Assembly (NCBI GenBank): GCA_035631315.1
Contig: DASQIZ010000097.1
Location: 15,375 to 79,374, forward strand
Source: 40CM-2-70-7 sp035631315
GTDB lineage: Bacteria > Gemmatimonadota > Gemmatimonadetes > Gemmatimonadales > GWC2-71-9
Reading direction: 5' to 3'
DNA length: 64,000 bases
Shown here: positions 32,135 through 41,182 of the stretch, one piece after another
Layout of the letters: the number at the start of each line of letters is the position of its first letter
Numbering within the stretch: position 1 is the stretch's first letter
Made by a program: the position numbers and the translations under genes
Notes under the pieces: generated by a model
What the model was told of the DNA's origin: nothing
Databases searched by the model: none
Seen by the model: the letters and a program-made list of their open reading frames with translations, nothing else

Positions 32135-33790
32135 ATGTTCCGGCTGGACCATCTCGTCACCGTCTCGCGCGACCGGGCACTCTATCAGGCCTGGGACCGC
32201 GTGCTGAAGCGGTTCGTCGCCCTGCGCGTGCATCTGATTCCGAACACGCCCTCCCGCACCTGGTTCATGCGGGAGACGGAAACGCTGGCAGCCCTCGATC
32301 ACCCTGCGATCCGTCACGCCTACGCCGCCGCGGAGATCGGGGGCGTCGCCTACCGGACGGCGAACTGGATCGACGGCGAAAGCCTGGCCGAGGCGATCCG
32401 GCGCGGTCCCCGGCCCATTCCGACCGTCATGTCGCTGGTCCGCGACCTCCTGGGCGCGCTCGAGTACGCGCATGCGCACGGCGTGATCATGCGTCGGATC
32501 CTACCCTCCACTCTCATGCTCGAGATCTCGGGTCGGGGCATCATCACCGACCTTCGCTACGCCAATTGGTGTCTTCCGAACGTCCCTCCGGACGAGCAGG
32601 GTGGCGGCGCGCCCTATACGGCCCCGGAGATCCGCAACGGCGGAGCCGGTGAGCCCGCGAGCGACCTGTACGGCGTGGCCGGTCTCATCTATCTGGCGCT
32701 GACCGGTCAGGACCCGGCGGCCGATCCCACCGCCATCGTGCCGCCGCGCACGCTTCGCCCCGCGATTCCCGCCGCGGTGGAGCGCGTGGTGCTGCGCGCC
32801 CTCAAGCCCGAGCCCTCGGCCCGGTATTTCACGGCGACGGAGATGCTGGAGGATTTCGTCGCGGACGCGGGCTCATTCCACGAGCCCGCCGCCGCGCCCC
32901 AATTGATGGATTCGGGGTTCGAGCGCCGGCTCCGCCGGGCCCTCGGCGACGACTACGAGCTGCTCGGCGAGCTGGGTTCCGGCGGATTCGGACGCGTGTA
33001 CCGGGCGCGCGACCTCGGGCTGGAGCGCGAGGTGGCCATCAAAGTCCTGCACCCGTCCCTGACCGCCGATCCGGTGGTGGTAGAGCGGTTCCGGCGCGAG
33101 GCCCAGCTGGCGGCGCGCCTGCGGCACCCCAACATCGTGAGCATCTACGACATTCAGGGGCGCGCGGGATTGCAGTGGTATACGATGGAATACGTGCCCG
33201 GCCAGAGCCTGGCCCAGCTGGTTCAGGGAAAGGGGCCCCTCTCCGTCGAGCGGACGGTCCGGGTCTTGAGCGAGGCCCTTTCGGCGTTGGAGCACGCCCA
33301 TTCCCTTGGACTCGTGCACCGGGACCTGAAGCCCGAGAACATGCTCCTCGAGCCCGACGGCCGCCTCCGGATCACGGACTTCGGACTGGCCCTGGCCCTC
33401 CGCGGCGAGCGCTTCGGCGGAGCGACTTCACGGAGCGGCACGCCACAGTTCGCGGCTCCCGAACAGCTCCTGGGAGAACGCGTGGACCCTCGCGCCGATC
33501 TCTACTCCCTCGGTGCCACGGCCTACTTCGCGCTCCTCGGCCGTCCCCCGTTCGAGGGTACGACGCCGGAGGCCATTCTCGCCAAGCAAACCGTCGATGC
33601 CCTGCCCCTGCTGGCCGCGGAGCGCAGCGATGTGCCGCGGGAGCTCGAGGTGGTGCTGCGGAGGGCGGTCACCAATGATCCGTCGAAGCGGTTTCAACAG
33701 GCGGCGGCCTTCCGCGAGGCGGTGCTGGCCGCCGCGGGGGGATTTCGGCGCAAGTTGCTTACAGTGTTCAGGAAATTGGCCGGTGCCTGA
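32135..33790 (+). CDS. Tandem pseudokinase-Ser/Thr protein kinase
   Basis: From the ATG at 32135 the protein has 551 residues and two kinase folds. The first (1-240) is degenerate: the VAxK lysine is Arg (VALRVHLI), the catalytic loop reads MRRILPSTLML instead of HRDLKPEN, and DFG reads TDLR. The second (274-530) is intact: GSGGFGRVYRARD, VAIKVL with K303, HRDLKPENMLL with D397, TDFGLAL with D415, and SGTPQFAAPEQL. No membrane helix or PASTA domain follows. An in-frame CTG at 32012, overlapping the previous stop, would add a Pro/Thr-rich 41-residue tail; I see no ribosome site for either start. The pseudokinase may regulate the active domain. Confidence 0.85.
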   Translation: MFRLDHLVTVSRDRALYQAWDRVLKRFVALRVHLIPNTPSRTWFMRETETLAALDHPAIRHAYAAAEIGGVAYRTANWIDGESLAEAIRRGPRPIPTVMSLVRDLLGALEYAHAHGVIMRRILPSTLMLEISGRGIITDLRYANWCLPNVPPDEQGGGAPYTAPEIRNGGAGEPASDLYGVAGLIYLALTGQDPAADPTAIVPPRTLRPAIPAAVERVVLRALKPEPSARYFTATEMLEDFVADAGSFHEPAAAPQLMDSGFERRLRRALGDDYELLGELGSGGFGRVYRARDLGLEREVAIKVLHPSLTADPVVVERFRREAQLAARLRHPNIVSIYDIQGRAGLQWYTMEYVPGQSLAQLVQGKGPLSVERTVRVLSEALSALEHAHSLGLVHRDLKPENMLLEPDGRLRITDFGLALALRGERFGGATSRSGTPQFAAPEQLLGERVDPRADLYSLGATAYFALLGRPPFEGTTPEAILAKQTVDALPLLAAERSDVPRELEVVLRRAVTNDPSKRFQQAAAFREAVLAAAGGFRRKLLTVFRKLAGA

Positions 33791-33792
33791 CC

Positions 33793-33861
33793 GGGATTGG
33801 GGATTCGGGAGTGTGGATTTTGTGGCCCGAGACCAATCCCGTATCCCCAATCCCGAATCCC
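33793..33861. repeat. Inverted heptamer array (GGGATTG type) between convergent genes
   Basis: Four abutting heptamers (GGGATTG, GGGATTC, GGGAGTG, TGGATTT) at 33793-33820 are followed, after 13 nt, by four inverted heptamers (CAATCCC, GTATCCC, CAATCCC, GAATCCC) at 33834-33861. The element fills the gap between the kinase stop and the ABC permease stop. It can fold into a long hairpin and may terminate both genes. Confidence 0.8.
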
Positions 33862-33864
33862 GCT

Positions 33865-34896
33865 TTATCTCCAGCGGAAAATCTTCAAGGCGACCCCGAA
33901 GCAGACGGTGCCCCAGACCGCCACGATCGCCAACGGGGTGGTCAGCTGGAAGACCGAAGTCCCGTCGATCATCACCGCCCGCAGCGCATCGTTGAGTCCC
34001 GTGAGTGGCAGCGCCTTCACGAAGGGGATCATCGCGTCGGGGAACCGCGAGTAGGAGAAGAACGTGCCCGACAGGATCCACATCGGCAGCATGGCGAGAT
34101 TCATCAGGCCGGACACCCCCTCCACCGTACGGGCGCGGCTCGCGATCAGGAGACCGAGACCTGAGAAGCACAGCGAGCCCAGCAAGGCGATGCCGGCGAG
34201 AGCCAGCCAGGACCCGCGCACCCCGACCCCGAAGATCAGCCAGCCGAACCCCACCAGCGCGGCCACTTCCACCACCAGGAAGACCAGCCGCGAGAGGATG
34301 AAGCCCAGCAGGTAGTGACTCTTCCGCATGGGCGTGGCCATGAAGCGTTTGAGCAATTTTTTCTGCCGGGCGGTCACCACCGCGAATCCGACGCCCCAGA
34401 TCCCGGACCCGAGCAGGTTCATTCCCAGGAGCCCGGGAATCAGGAAATCGATATACCGGGAACCCTTGGCGGTGACGTGGTCACTGGTCGTCGCCACCGG
34501 ATCGAGGCGGCCCGCGGCCCGCTGAAGCGCGCGGTCCACCGCGAGTTGTGCGGGCCTGCTTTCGTCCCGCGTCGGGTCGAATCGGTACACGACGGGATTT
34601 CCGGGGATGACCAGAATCCCAATCCGCCCCGAGCGGAGCCTCGTCCCCCCTTCGACCGAGTCGAGGATGACCGGGCGCAACGACGAATCCGCCTTGAGGC
34701 TCGCCACCACCGCGCTGTCCCCGGTCCCGGCCTGTACACCGACGTTGATCGCGCCAGGCCCCTTGTTCCGGAACGCAAGACCGAGCGCGGCGGCGAGGAC
34801 GATCGGGAACCCGAACACCCAGAAGATGGCTTCGGGCTCCCGGTAGAACTCCCGGACGCGCGAGACGGTGAGCTGGACGATGGGGTGGTTACGCAT
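33865..34896 (-). CDS. ABC-2 type transporter permease
   Basis: The 343-residue protein has one N-terminal membrane helix (EAIFWVFGFPIVLAAALGLA), a ~130-residue extracytoplasmic domain (GVQAGTGDSAVVASLKAD onward), then five membrane helices from IDFLIPGLLGMNLLGSGIWG. VMRKSHYLL-type positive loops lie between them. This is the ABC-2 exporter layout. It overlaps the ATPase gene by 8 nt. The cargo is unknown; DrrB/NodJ-type drug, lipid or polysaccharide export are the usual options. Confidence 0.87.
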   Translation of the reverse strand: MRNHPIVQLTVSRVREFYREPEAIFWVFGFPIVLAAALGLAFRNKGPGAINVGVQAGTGDSAVVASLKADSSLRPVILDSVEGGTRLRSGRIGILVIPGNPVVYRFDPTRDESRPAQLAVDRALQRAAGRLDPVATTSDHVTAKGSRYIDFLIPGLLGMNLLGSGIWGVGFAVVTARQKKLLKRFMATPMRKSHYLLGFILSRLVFLVVEVAALVGFGWLIFGVGVRGSWLALAGIALLGSLCFSGLGLLIASRARTVEGVSGLMNLAMLPMWILSGTFFSYSRFPDAMIPFVKALPLTGLNDALRAVMIDGTSVFQLTTPLAIVAVWGTVCFGVALKIFRWR

Positions 34897-35854
34897 CGCG
34901 CAGCTGGCGGCCGGTGAGGGACACGAAGACGTCTTCGAGCGTCGCGTGATGGGTCGTGAGCGATGCGAGGGCGATCTGACGCTTCTGGAGAGCGGCCATC
35001 AATGCCGGGAGGACCATGTGCAACTCAGCCGCCGTCAGCGACAAGCCTTCAGCCGTGAGCCGGACACTCTGCACGCCCGGCAATTTTTCCAGCTCGGGTT
35101 TGAGATCCGCGGCCGAGCCGCCGTTGGCCAGCGCGAAATCGATGACGTGCTCGGCACCGAGAGACGCGATCAGCTCCTGCGGGCTGCCGAGCGCGATCAC
35201 CTTCCCGTGGTCCATGATCGCCACGCGGTCGCAGAGCCGCTCGGCCTCATCCATGTAGTGCGTGGTGAGCAGGACGGTGTGTCCCTGCCCCTTGAACCGC
35301 TCCACGACTTCCCAGAGCTGGCGCCGCGATTGCGGATCGAGACCCGTGGTCGGCTCGTCGAGGAAGAGGAGATCGGGCTTGCCGACCAGTGCGCAGGCCA
35401 CGGCGAGCCGTTGTTTCTGGCCCCCCGAAAGCTTCCCGACCCAGCTCTTTTTCTTCTCGCCGAGGGAGACGAGATCGAGCACCTCGTCGACCGTGTTGGA
35501 TCTCTCATAGAACGACCGGAAGAGCGACAGGGTCTCATGCACCGAGAGCTTCTCGGCCAGCTGGGTCTCCTGGAGCTGGATCCCCAGGTGTTCCCGCAGG
35601 GCCCGCCCACCCGCCTCGTCGGACCACCGCATCCCCAGAACTTCGACGTCGCCCGAGTCCGGGAGCGTCAGGCCTTCCAGAATTTCGATGGTCGTCGTCT
35701 TCCCGGCGCCGTTGGGCCCCAGGAGTCCGAAGCATTCCCCGCGATGGATGGTGAGATCGAGTCCGGCAACGGCGGTGACGTCATCGTACTTCTTGACGAG
35801 TCCCGCCGTTCGAATGGCGGGGCCGGACCGCCCCTCAGTGCGCGGGTTGGTCAC
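34889..35854 (-). CDS. ABC transporter ATP-binding protein (DrrA type)
   Basis: The 321-residue ATPase has Walker A LLGPNGAGKTTTIEIL, a Q-loop in QLQETQLAEKL, signature KLSGGQKQRLAVACAL, Walker B LLFLDEPTTGLDPQSRRQLW and the H-loop LLTTHYMDEAERL. The C-terminal ~90 residues are a regulatory extension as in DrrA-like exporters. The GTG start overlaps the upstream coiled-coil gene by 20 nt and the stop overlaps the permease gene by 8 nt. It powers the ABC-2 permease next to it. Confidence 0.92.
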   Translation of the reverse strand: MTNPRTEGRSGPAIRTAGLVKKYDDVTAVAGLDLTIHRGECFGLLGPNGAGKTTTIEILEGLTLPDSGDVEVLGMRWSDEAGGRALREHLGIQLQETQLAEKLSVHETLSLFRSFYERSNTVDEVLDLVSLGEKKKSWVGKLSGGQKQRLAVACALVGKPDLLFLDEPTTGLDPQSRRQLWEVVERFKGQGHTVLLTTHYMDEAERLCDRVAIMDHGKVIALGSPQELIASLGAEHVIDFALANGGSAADLKPELEKLPGVQSVRLTAEGLSLTAAELHMVLPALMAALQKRQIALASLTTHHATLEDVFVSLTGRQLRDA

Positions 35855-36227
35855 CGGCCTCGGCCTTCGCGTCCTTCTCGGGTTGCAGGGCGTTCTTCAT
35901 CGCGAGGTCGAGCTGCATGGTGATGCTGTTCAATCCGTCGGTGAGCGCGCGGATCTTGACGTTCATCCCCTGGCTCCGGCTGGCCACCACCGACAGGTTG
36001 CCGGCGAGGTCCCCGATCGTGCCCACCGGGGAGGTGAGGAGCTTCTGGCGCATCTGGGACATCTCGCGCGAGATCATGGCGGAGAGGTTGTTGACGACGC
36101 TCGCCTTCGCGGCGCGATTCGACTCGAGCTCCTTCAGCGTGGCCTTGGTGTGGTCCACGATTTTCTGAAGCTCGGTGATCTGGTCGACCTTCCGCTGCTG
36201 CGCCGCGCTGAGTTTGACGCCGGCCAT
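35835..36227 (-). CDS. Small helical coiled-coil protein, translationally linked to an ABC exporter
   Basis: The 130-residue protein is almost entirely heptad-like helix (KVDQITELQKIVDHTKATLK, SAMISREMSQMRQKLL) and ends in an acidic, disordered tail. It lacks a signal peptide and Cys. I recognise no family. AGGGGA precedes the ATG, and the gene overlaps the downstream ABC ATPase by 20 nt, so it is probably made with the exporter and could be a cytoplasmic adaptor. Confidence 0.75.
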   Translation of the reverse strand: MAGVKLSAAQQRKVDQITELQKIVDHTKATLKELESNRAAKASVVNNLSAMISREMSQMRQKLLTSPVGTIGDLAGNLSVVASRSQGMNVKIRALTDGLNSITMQLDLAMKNALQPEKDAKAEAGDQPAH

Positions 36228-36264
36228 GTCGCTCCCCTTTCGAGGTCCCGAAACCTACTCGGAG

Positions 36265-37500
36265 TCAGGCAGCGGTGGTACGGACGGGCGCCGGCTGGCT
36301 CGCCGGTGCATCCACCTCCACCAGCGTCATCAGCCAGAACACGAAGACGATGATCACGGCCGAGATATAGAACGGCACGGTGTGGCCGAGGGCGCCATAC
36401 GCCCAGCCGGCGTAGAGTGGGCCGAAGATCGCCGCCAGGCCGCGATACGTCTGCTGGACCCCCATGGTGACGCCGATATCCTTCGGATCGACGCGATGAC
36501 TGACGAGGGCGGAATTTGCCGGGAAAACCAGCGCCGTACCCAACGGAAGCAGGATCTGCGTCAACACGAAAATCGGAAGCGTCGGCGCCAGGGGGACGAG
36601 GACGAAGCCGGCGAACAAGAGCGCCGCACCGATCCGCATCGTTTTCACTTCACCGAATCGGGCATTGAACCAGCCCACGGGCGCCACGCGCATCACCACG
36701 CCGACGATGCCGAAGATCATGAAGAAGTAGCCGATCTGGTCGACCGTGATCCCGAACTTGTCGTGGAGGTAGAGCGAAAAGATCGGCGGCAAAGCATTGA
36801 AGCCGAGCATCGCAAAGGTGTAGATCCAGATGAGGAGCGAGATCGGCCGGCCCGGCTCGCTCAGCACTTTGCCCGCGGGCTTCGTGATGTTCTCGTAGGC
36901 ATCCTTCAAGGTGATCTGACGCACGGCCTGGGGCGTGTACCGCTCCACGCCGACCTGCGACCAACGCGACTCGGGCAGCCACTTCCAGGCGAAGGCGACG
37001 TTGATCAGCACCAGCACCGCCCCGAACAGGCCCGGAGCGGCATCGCCGAAGCGGTGCATGAACGATCCGATGGCTGGACCGATGACCACGCCGGCGCTCG
37101 TGGCCGCAGACAACCACCCCAGGGCCTTGGCGCGTTCCCTCGGGGGCATCGAGTCGGCCACGTAGGCCTGCACCACACCAGTGGTCCCGCCGCCGAGCCC
37201 CTGCACGAATCGGGAGACGAAGAGGAGCAACACATTCGGAGCGAACGCGAAGACGACGTACGCAACGGCGGAGCTTCCCAATCCGACGAGCAACGCGGGG
37301 CGGCGGCCGTACCGGTCCGAGACGTAGCCCCATACGGGAGAGGCGATAAGCTGCGCGACGGGGAATGACGCGACCAGGAGTCCGACCACCTCCGGCGTGG
37401 CATGGAGGTTGGTTGCGTAGAGCGGCAGGAGAGGCCAGATGATCATCAGGCCCATCATGTCCACGAACGCCACCAGCATGAGTACCCACAACCGCCTCAT
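36265..37500 (-). CDS. MFS transporter (TetA/multidrug efflux-like)
   Basis: The 411-residue carrier has twelve predicted membrane helices. The loop 2-3 motif A is GYVSDRYGRRPALLVG, and LGWLSAATSAGVVIGPAIGS resembles antiporter motif C. An amphipathic central loop of about 40 residues (RYTPQAVRQITLKDAYENIT) separates the halves. It is a proton-driven exporter by family; the substrate is unknown. The ATG overlaps the stop of the upstream iron permease gene by 4 nt, so it is cotranscribed with the iron importer. Confidence 0.87.
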   Translation of the reverse strand: MRRLWVLMLVAFVDMMGLMIIWPLLPLYATNLHATPEVVGLLVASFPVAQLIASPVWGYVSDRYGRRPALLVGLGSSAVAYVVFAFAPNVLLLFVSRFVQGLGGGTTGVVQAYVADSMPPRERAKALGWLSAATSAGVVIGPAIGSFMHRFGDAAPGLFGAVLVLINVAFAWKWLPESRWSQVGVERYTPQAVRQITLKDAYENITKPAGKVLSEPGRPISLLIWIYTFAMLGFNALPPIFSLYLHDKFGITVDQIGYFFMIFGIVGVVMRVAPVGWFNARFGEVKTMRIGAALLFAGFVLVPLAPTLPIFVLTQILLPLGTALVFPANSALVSHRVDPKDIGVTMGVQQTYRGLAAIFGPLYAGWAYGALGHTVPFYISAVIIVFVFWLMTLVEVDAPASQPAPVRTTAA

Positions 37501-39116
37501 CGACGCGCTCCGATTGCGAGGACGACGGCACTGACCACCATGAGCACTACACCGAATGCTGCGGCGACACCGATTTCATTCAACCGGAGAGACGACAGGA
37601 TTTCCATCGAAATCGGGCGCGTGTCGTAGGTATAGAGTACCACCGACGTCACGAAGTCACCCAAGGCCGCCACGAACGCCAGACTCGCTCCGGCCATCAG
37701 GGCCGGCGACAGGAGCGGGAGACTCACCCGCCGGAACGTTTCCCACCGCCCCGCGCCGAGACTCGCGGCCGCCTCGTCGAATGCCGGATCGAGCTGCCGG
37801 TACCCTGCAAGAATCGCCCGGCCCGTCACCGGGATATTCCGCACCAGATAGGCCAACGGAAGAATGGCTGCTGTTCCTATCAACACCCAGCGGGCCTCCA
37901 AGGGTTTCATCACACTGAAGGTCGTGGCCAGTGCGATGGCGAAGACCGTCCCCGGCAGCGCCCACGGCAGGGCCACCAGCGCCTCGATGATCTTCGACAG
38001 CCGCGCCCGGCGCCTCACCACCATCCATCCAGCCGCGAGGGCCAGGACGACGGCCCCTGCCGTACTTACCACCGCCATCCAGAGCGAGTTCACGAGCGGC
38101 GCGAGCCGGGTCGGCTCTTCCAGGAGGCGGCGATAGTTGTCCAGGTTCAACACCGGAGGGAAGGCTTCGGTTGTCCACGTTGCGTATGGGACGAGCGAGA
38201 CCAGAATCAGTGTTAAATGGGGCAGGAGCAGCACCACGGCGAGCGCCCACCCCGTCACCGTGGCCGTGACTCGCGCCAACGGTGTGCGGATCACGCGGCG
38301 CTGGGGGGCCGCGCCCTTCCCCAGGGATACCACCCCCGCATCTCCCTCGGTGCGCCGCAACACCACGAGTCCGATCAGCGCGAGGAGCGCCAGCGCCACC
38401 GTCTCGACCATAGCCAGCGCGTCCTCGCCATTCAGCCGGGATGCCACGATCTGCGTCGGCATGACCCGGAAGCCGCCGCCGAACACGTACGGCGCCGAGA
38501 ACGATCCGAGCGCCGTCATGAACGTCAGCAGCGTCGCGCCGGCGAGCGACGGACGCAGCAGCGGCAACGTCACCCGGAACAGCGTCCGCCATCGTCCCGC
38601 GCCGAGCGCGTGCGCGGCCTCGATCATCGCCGCGTCAACCTTGGCGAGTCCCGCCCGGGTGAAGAGGTAGAAGTACACGTACATCGAGTAGGCGTGCACG
38701 AGCAGGATGGCGCCCGCTCCCTGCAACCGCCAGGGCGCCTGCTGGAAGCCCAAGACGTACTGCAGACCCCGCGCGACGAAACCTGACTCGCCGTACAGGA
38801 AGAGGAAGGCGATGACGCCCACCAGCGGGGGCAGGACGGCAGGGAGCGCGATCAGCGAGCCGAGGAGTTTGCGTCCGGGGAACTCGAACCACTCGAAGAG
38901 AAACGCGAGCGGGATGCCGATCAGCGCGGCCAGCACGACGCTGAGGACGGAGATCCAGCAGCTCGCCCACAGCGCGCTCCACTCCGTCCCGCGCGAGACG
39001 AAGGCGTGGATCGCGCTCGCATGCCCGGCGTCTGCCGCCACGATGAGCACGGGATAGAGCACCAGCCACGCGAGGAGGATCGTGAGCAGGAGCCCCGACG
39101 AAGAACGCTTCCTCAT
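37497..39116 (-). CDS. Ferric-iron type ABC transporter permease (FbpB/ThiP-like, fused)
   Basis: The 539-residue protein contains two complete permease halves, each with six membrane helices. EAA loops appear twice (MIEAAHALGAGRWRTLFRVT and DEAAASLGAGRWETFRRVSL). This duplicated layout belongs to the FbpB/AfuB iron and ThiP thiamine permeases. It forms the inner-membrane channel with the adjacent ATPase and binding lipoprotein. All three genes overlap by 4 nt, giving the order binding protein, ATPase, permease, MFS. Confidence 0.9.
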   Translation of the reverse strand: MRKRSSSGLLLTILLAWLVLYPVLIVAADAGHASAIHAFVSRGTEWSALWASCWISVLSVVLAALIGIPLAFLFEWFEFPGRKLLGSLIALPAVLPPLVGVIAFLFLYGESGFVARGLQYVLGFQQAPWRLQGAGAILLVHAYSMYVYFYLFTRAGLAKVDAAMIEAAHALGAGRWRTLFRVTLPLLRPSLAGATLLTFMTALGSFSAPYVFGGGFRVMPTQIVASRLNGEDALAMVETVALALLALIGLVVLRRTEGDAGVVSLGKGAAPQRRVIRTPLARVTATVTGWALAVVLLLPHLTLILVSLVPYATWTTEAFPPVLNLDNYRRLLEEPTRLAPLVNSLWMAVVSTAGAVVLALAAGWMVVRRRARLSKIIEALVALPWALPGTVFAIALATTFSVMKPLEARWVLIGTAAILPLAYLVRNIPVTGRAILAGYRQLDPAFDEAAASLGAGRWETFRRVSLPLLSPALMAGASLAFVAALGDFVTSVVLYTYDTRPISMEILSSLRLNEIGVAAAFGVVLMVVSAVVLAIGARR

Positions 39117-40075
39117 GACGGGAAGACCGTCTTTCGCGCCGCCGCGAGCGTGACCCGGTCTCCCACCTGCGCCGAGCGGGGCTCCGCCAGAACCTCGACG
39201 CGCACACCACTCGCAATTTCCACCTGGAGATAGGCACTCGCTCCGGTAAAGCGGCGTTCCCTCACGACGCCCGCAACACCCGGCCCCGTCACGAGACGGA
39301 AATGCTCGGGGCGAATCACCAGGGCCTCCCCTGCCTCGCCGCCAAACGCCAGCGCGCCACTCCCCTTGAGCACGTTGGCCCGGCCCACGAACGTCGCGAC
39401 GAAGAGACTGGCCGGCGCGTCGTACACCTGATCGGGAGTGGCGAGCTGTTCGAGCGTCCCTGCGTTCAGCACGGCCACCCGGTCGCCGAGGTCGAAGGCT
39501 TCTTCCTGCTCGTGGGTGACGAACACCGTGGTGATCCCGACCCGCCCGATTACTTCCCGGAGCTCGCGCCGGGTACGCTCGCGGAGTGACGGGTCGAGGT
39601 TGGAGAGGGGCTCGTCGAGGAGGAGCACCCGCGGATGCGGCGCGAGCGCGCGCGCCAGCGCGACCCGTTGCTGCTGACCACCCGACAGCTCCTGCACCTT
39701 CCGGCGTTCGAAGCCCGCCAGATCGACGAGACCCAGCGCTTCGACCACCTGTGTGTCCCGTTCGGTGCCCTTGGCGAGCCCGAACGCCACATTCTCGCCG
39801 ACGTTGAGATGCGGGAAGAGCGCGTAGTGCTGGAAGACCATCCCGAACCGGCGGGTCGCGGGCGGCACGCCCGTCACATCCTCACCCTCGACCAAGACCC
39901 GGCCGCTGTCGGGCGTTTCAAACCCGGCCAGCATCCGGAGCAGCGTGGTCTTGCCGCTCCCCGAGGGCCCGAGGAGCGCGAGGACCTCCCCGCGCTCGAT
40001 CCCCAGCGACACGGGACCGACCGTCACGGTGTCGCTGAAGCGGACCTGCAGGTTGTCGACGGAGAGAAAACTCAC
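39113..40075 (-). CDS. Ferric-iron type ABC transporter ATP-binding protein (FbpC/PotA-like)
   Basis: The GTG at 40075 (VSFLSVDNLQVRFSD) gives 320 residues. Walker A is LLGPSGSGKTTLLRML, the Q-loop is FGMVFQHYALFPHL, the signature is ELSGGQQQRVALARAL, Walker B is VLLLDEPLSNLDP, and FVTHEQEEAFDL carries the H-loop. A TOBE domain (VIRPEHFRLV, VTLAAARKTVFP) completes the CUT1/FbpC form. The start overlaps the binding-protein stop by 4 nt (GTGA); the longer form from 40111 would lie inside that gene. Confidence 0.92.
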   Translation of the reverse strand: MSFLSVDNLQVRFSDTVTVGPVSLGIERGEVLALLGPSGSGKTTLLRMLAGFETPDSGRVLVEGEDVTGVPPATRRFGMVFQHYALFPHLNVGENVAFGLAKGTERDTQVVEALGLVDLAGFERRKVQELSGGQQQRVALARALAPHPRVLLLDEPLSNLDPSLRERTRRELREVIGRVGITTVFVTHEQEEAFDLGDRVAVLNAGTLEQLATPDQVYDAPASLFVATFVGRANVLKGSGALAFGGEAGEALVIRPEHFRLVTGPGVAGVVRERRFTGASAYLQVEIASGVRVEVLAEPRSAQVGDRVTLAAARKTVFPS

Positions 40076-41085
40076 GGACGATTGCCGCTCGTTCGGACCT
40101 TCTCGTCCCAATAGCGCATCCAGTCAGCGCCATGCGCGGCCAGGAGGTCCCAGTCCATGTCGTTGGCGGGCACCATCTGCCGCCTGACTTCCTGCGCCCA
40201 CGCCGGGAGGGAATCCGCCGGGAGGTCCTGCCGGGCCGGCAGTCGATAGGCGTCGCGGGTGGCGAGGAGCTGGGCTTCGGTCGATCCGATCCACTCCTCC
40301 CACAGTTTCGCGGCCGCCTCATGCTTCGCGCCCTTCACGATGCCGATCGCATCTTCGATGACCGGCGTGCCGTCCTTCGGGAAGACGTACCCGAGCTGCA
40401 TCCCCTCCCGCTTGTTGAGGAGGATGTCGGGCAGATCCCAGATGGTGATGAGCGCCTCCTGACGGACGATCTTCTCATCGAGGAGCGTCCCGTTCAGCAC
40501 GTATTCCTTGGTCTGCCCGTCGAGCGCCTTGAGATACCCAAAGGCCGCGGCGGTGTCGGTGCCCTTCTTGAATCCCCGCTCAATCATCAGGCCCCACACC
40601 GCGCGCATCGTGCCGGAGGCGAGTGGATCGCGGATGATGATCTTGCCTTTCCACTTCGGCTCGAGCAACGCCTCCCAGGTCTGCGGCGCATCCACCGGCT
40701 TCATGGCCTGGTCGGCGTAGACGATCACGGCCGGCGTCTCGTACGACGCGAAGTACAGGTCGCCGGGGCCACGCTCATGAGTGGCGATCGTACCGGCCCA
40801 GGTGGGGCGGAATGGCTCGAGCAGCGAATCCTGCGCGCCCCGCGCGAAGATCGTCGCGGGTCCCCCGAACCACACGTCTGCCTGGGGATTCGCACGCTCC
40901 GAGCGGACCCGGTCGTAGACCTCCTGCGACCCCATGTCGAGCCAGTGGACGGCGATGTCGGGGTGCAGCTGCTCGAAGCGTTGCTGGAGGAGCGTGAGGA
41001 GGTCGCGTCCGTGGGGGGAGTAGATGACCAACGGAGTCTTGCCGCCGCCGCCGCATCCCGTCAGGGCGAGCAGGAGTGCCCCCAT
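40072..41085 (-). CDS. Ferric-iron type ABC substrate-binding lipoprotein
   Basis: The ATG at 41085 gives 337 residues with an ideal lipoprotein signal (MGALLLALTGC). LVIYSPHGRDLLTLLQQRFE and PQADVWFGGPATIFARGAQD are typical of FbpA-like class 1 periplasmic proteins. A Tyr-bearing YFASYETPAVIVYADQAM and GTMRAVWGLMIERG follow. It should bind ferric iron, or thiamine/phosphonate as alternatives, for the adjacent permease and ATPase. A longer in-frame start at 41193 would translate through a heptamer repeat array directly upstream and is rejected. That array leaves no obvious Shine-Dalgarno sequence for the ATG. Confidence 0.88.
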   Translation of the reverse strand: MGALLLALTGCGGGGKTPLVIYSPHGRDLLTLLQQRFEQLHPDIAVHWLDMGSQEVYDRVRSERANPQADVWFGGPATIFARGAQDSLLEPFRPTWAGTIATHERGPGDLYFASYETPAVIVYADQAMKPVDAPQTWEALLEPKWKGKIIIRDPLASGTMRAVWGLMIERGFKKGTDTAAAFGYLKALDGQTKEYVLNGTLLDEKIVRQEALITIWDLPDILLNKREGMQLGYVFPKDGTPVIEDAIGIVKGAKHEAAAKLWEEWIGSTEAQLLATRDAYRLPARQDLPADSLPAWAQEVRRQMVPANDMDWDLLAAHGADWMRYWDEKVRTSGNRP

Positions 41086-41093
41086 GAGAACCG

Positions 41094-41181
41094 GGGAGTA
41101 GGGAGTAGGGAGGAGTCGAAGTCGCTGAGAGAGCAAACCCCGCAGCGCCCGAACTGCACCCACTCCCCACTCCCCACTCCC
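41094..41181. repeat. Inverted heptamer array (GGGAGTA type)
   Basis: GGGAGTA, GGGAGTA and GGGAGGA abut at 41094-41114, and three CACTCCC heptamers abut at 41161-41181, in inverted orientation, with 46 nt between. The right arm ends 1 nt before the stop codon of the LmbE-family gene; the left arm ends 8 nt before the ATG of the iron-binding lipoprotein. Confidence 0.8.
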
Positions 41182-41182
41182 T

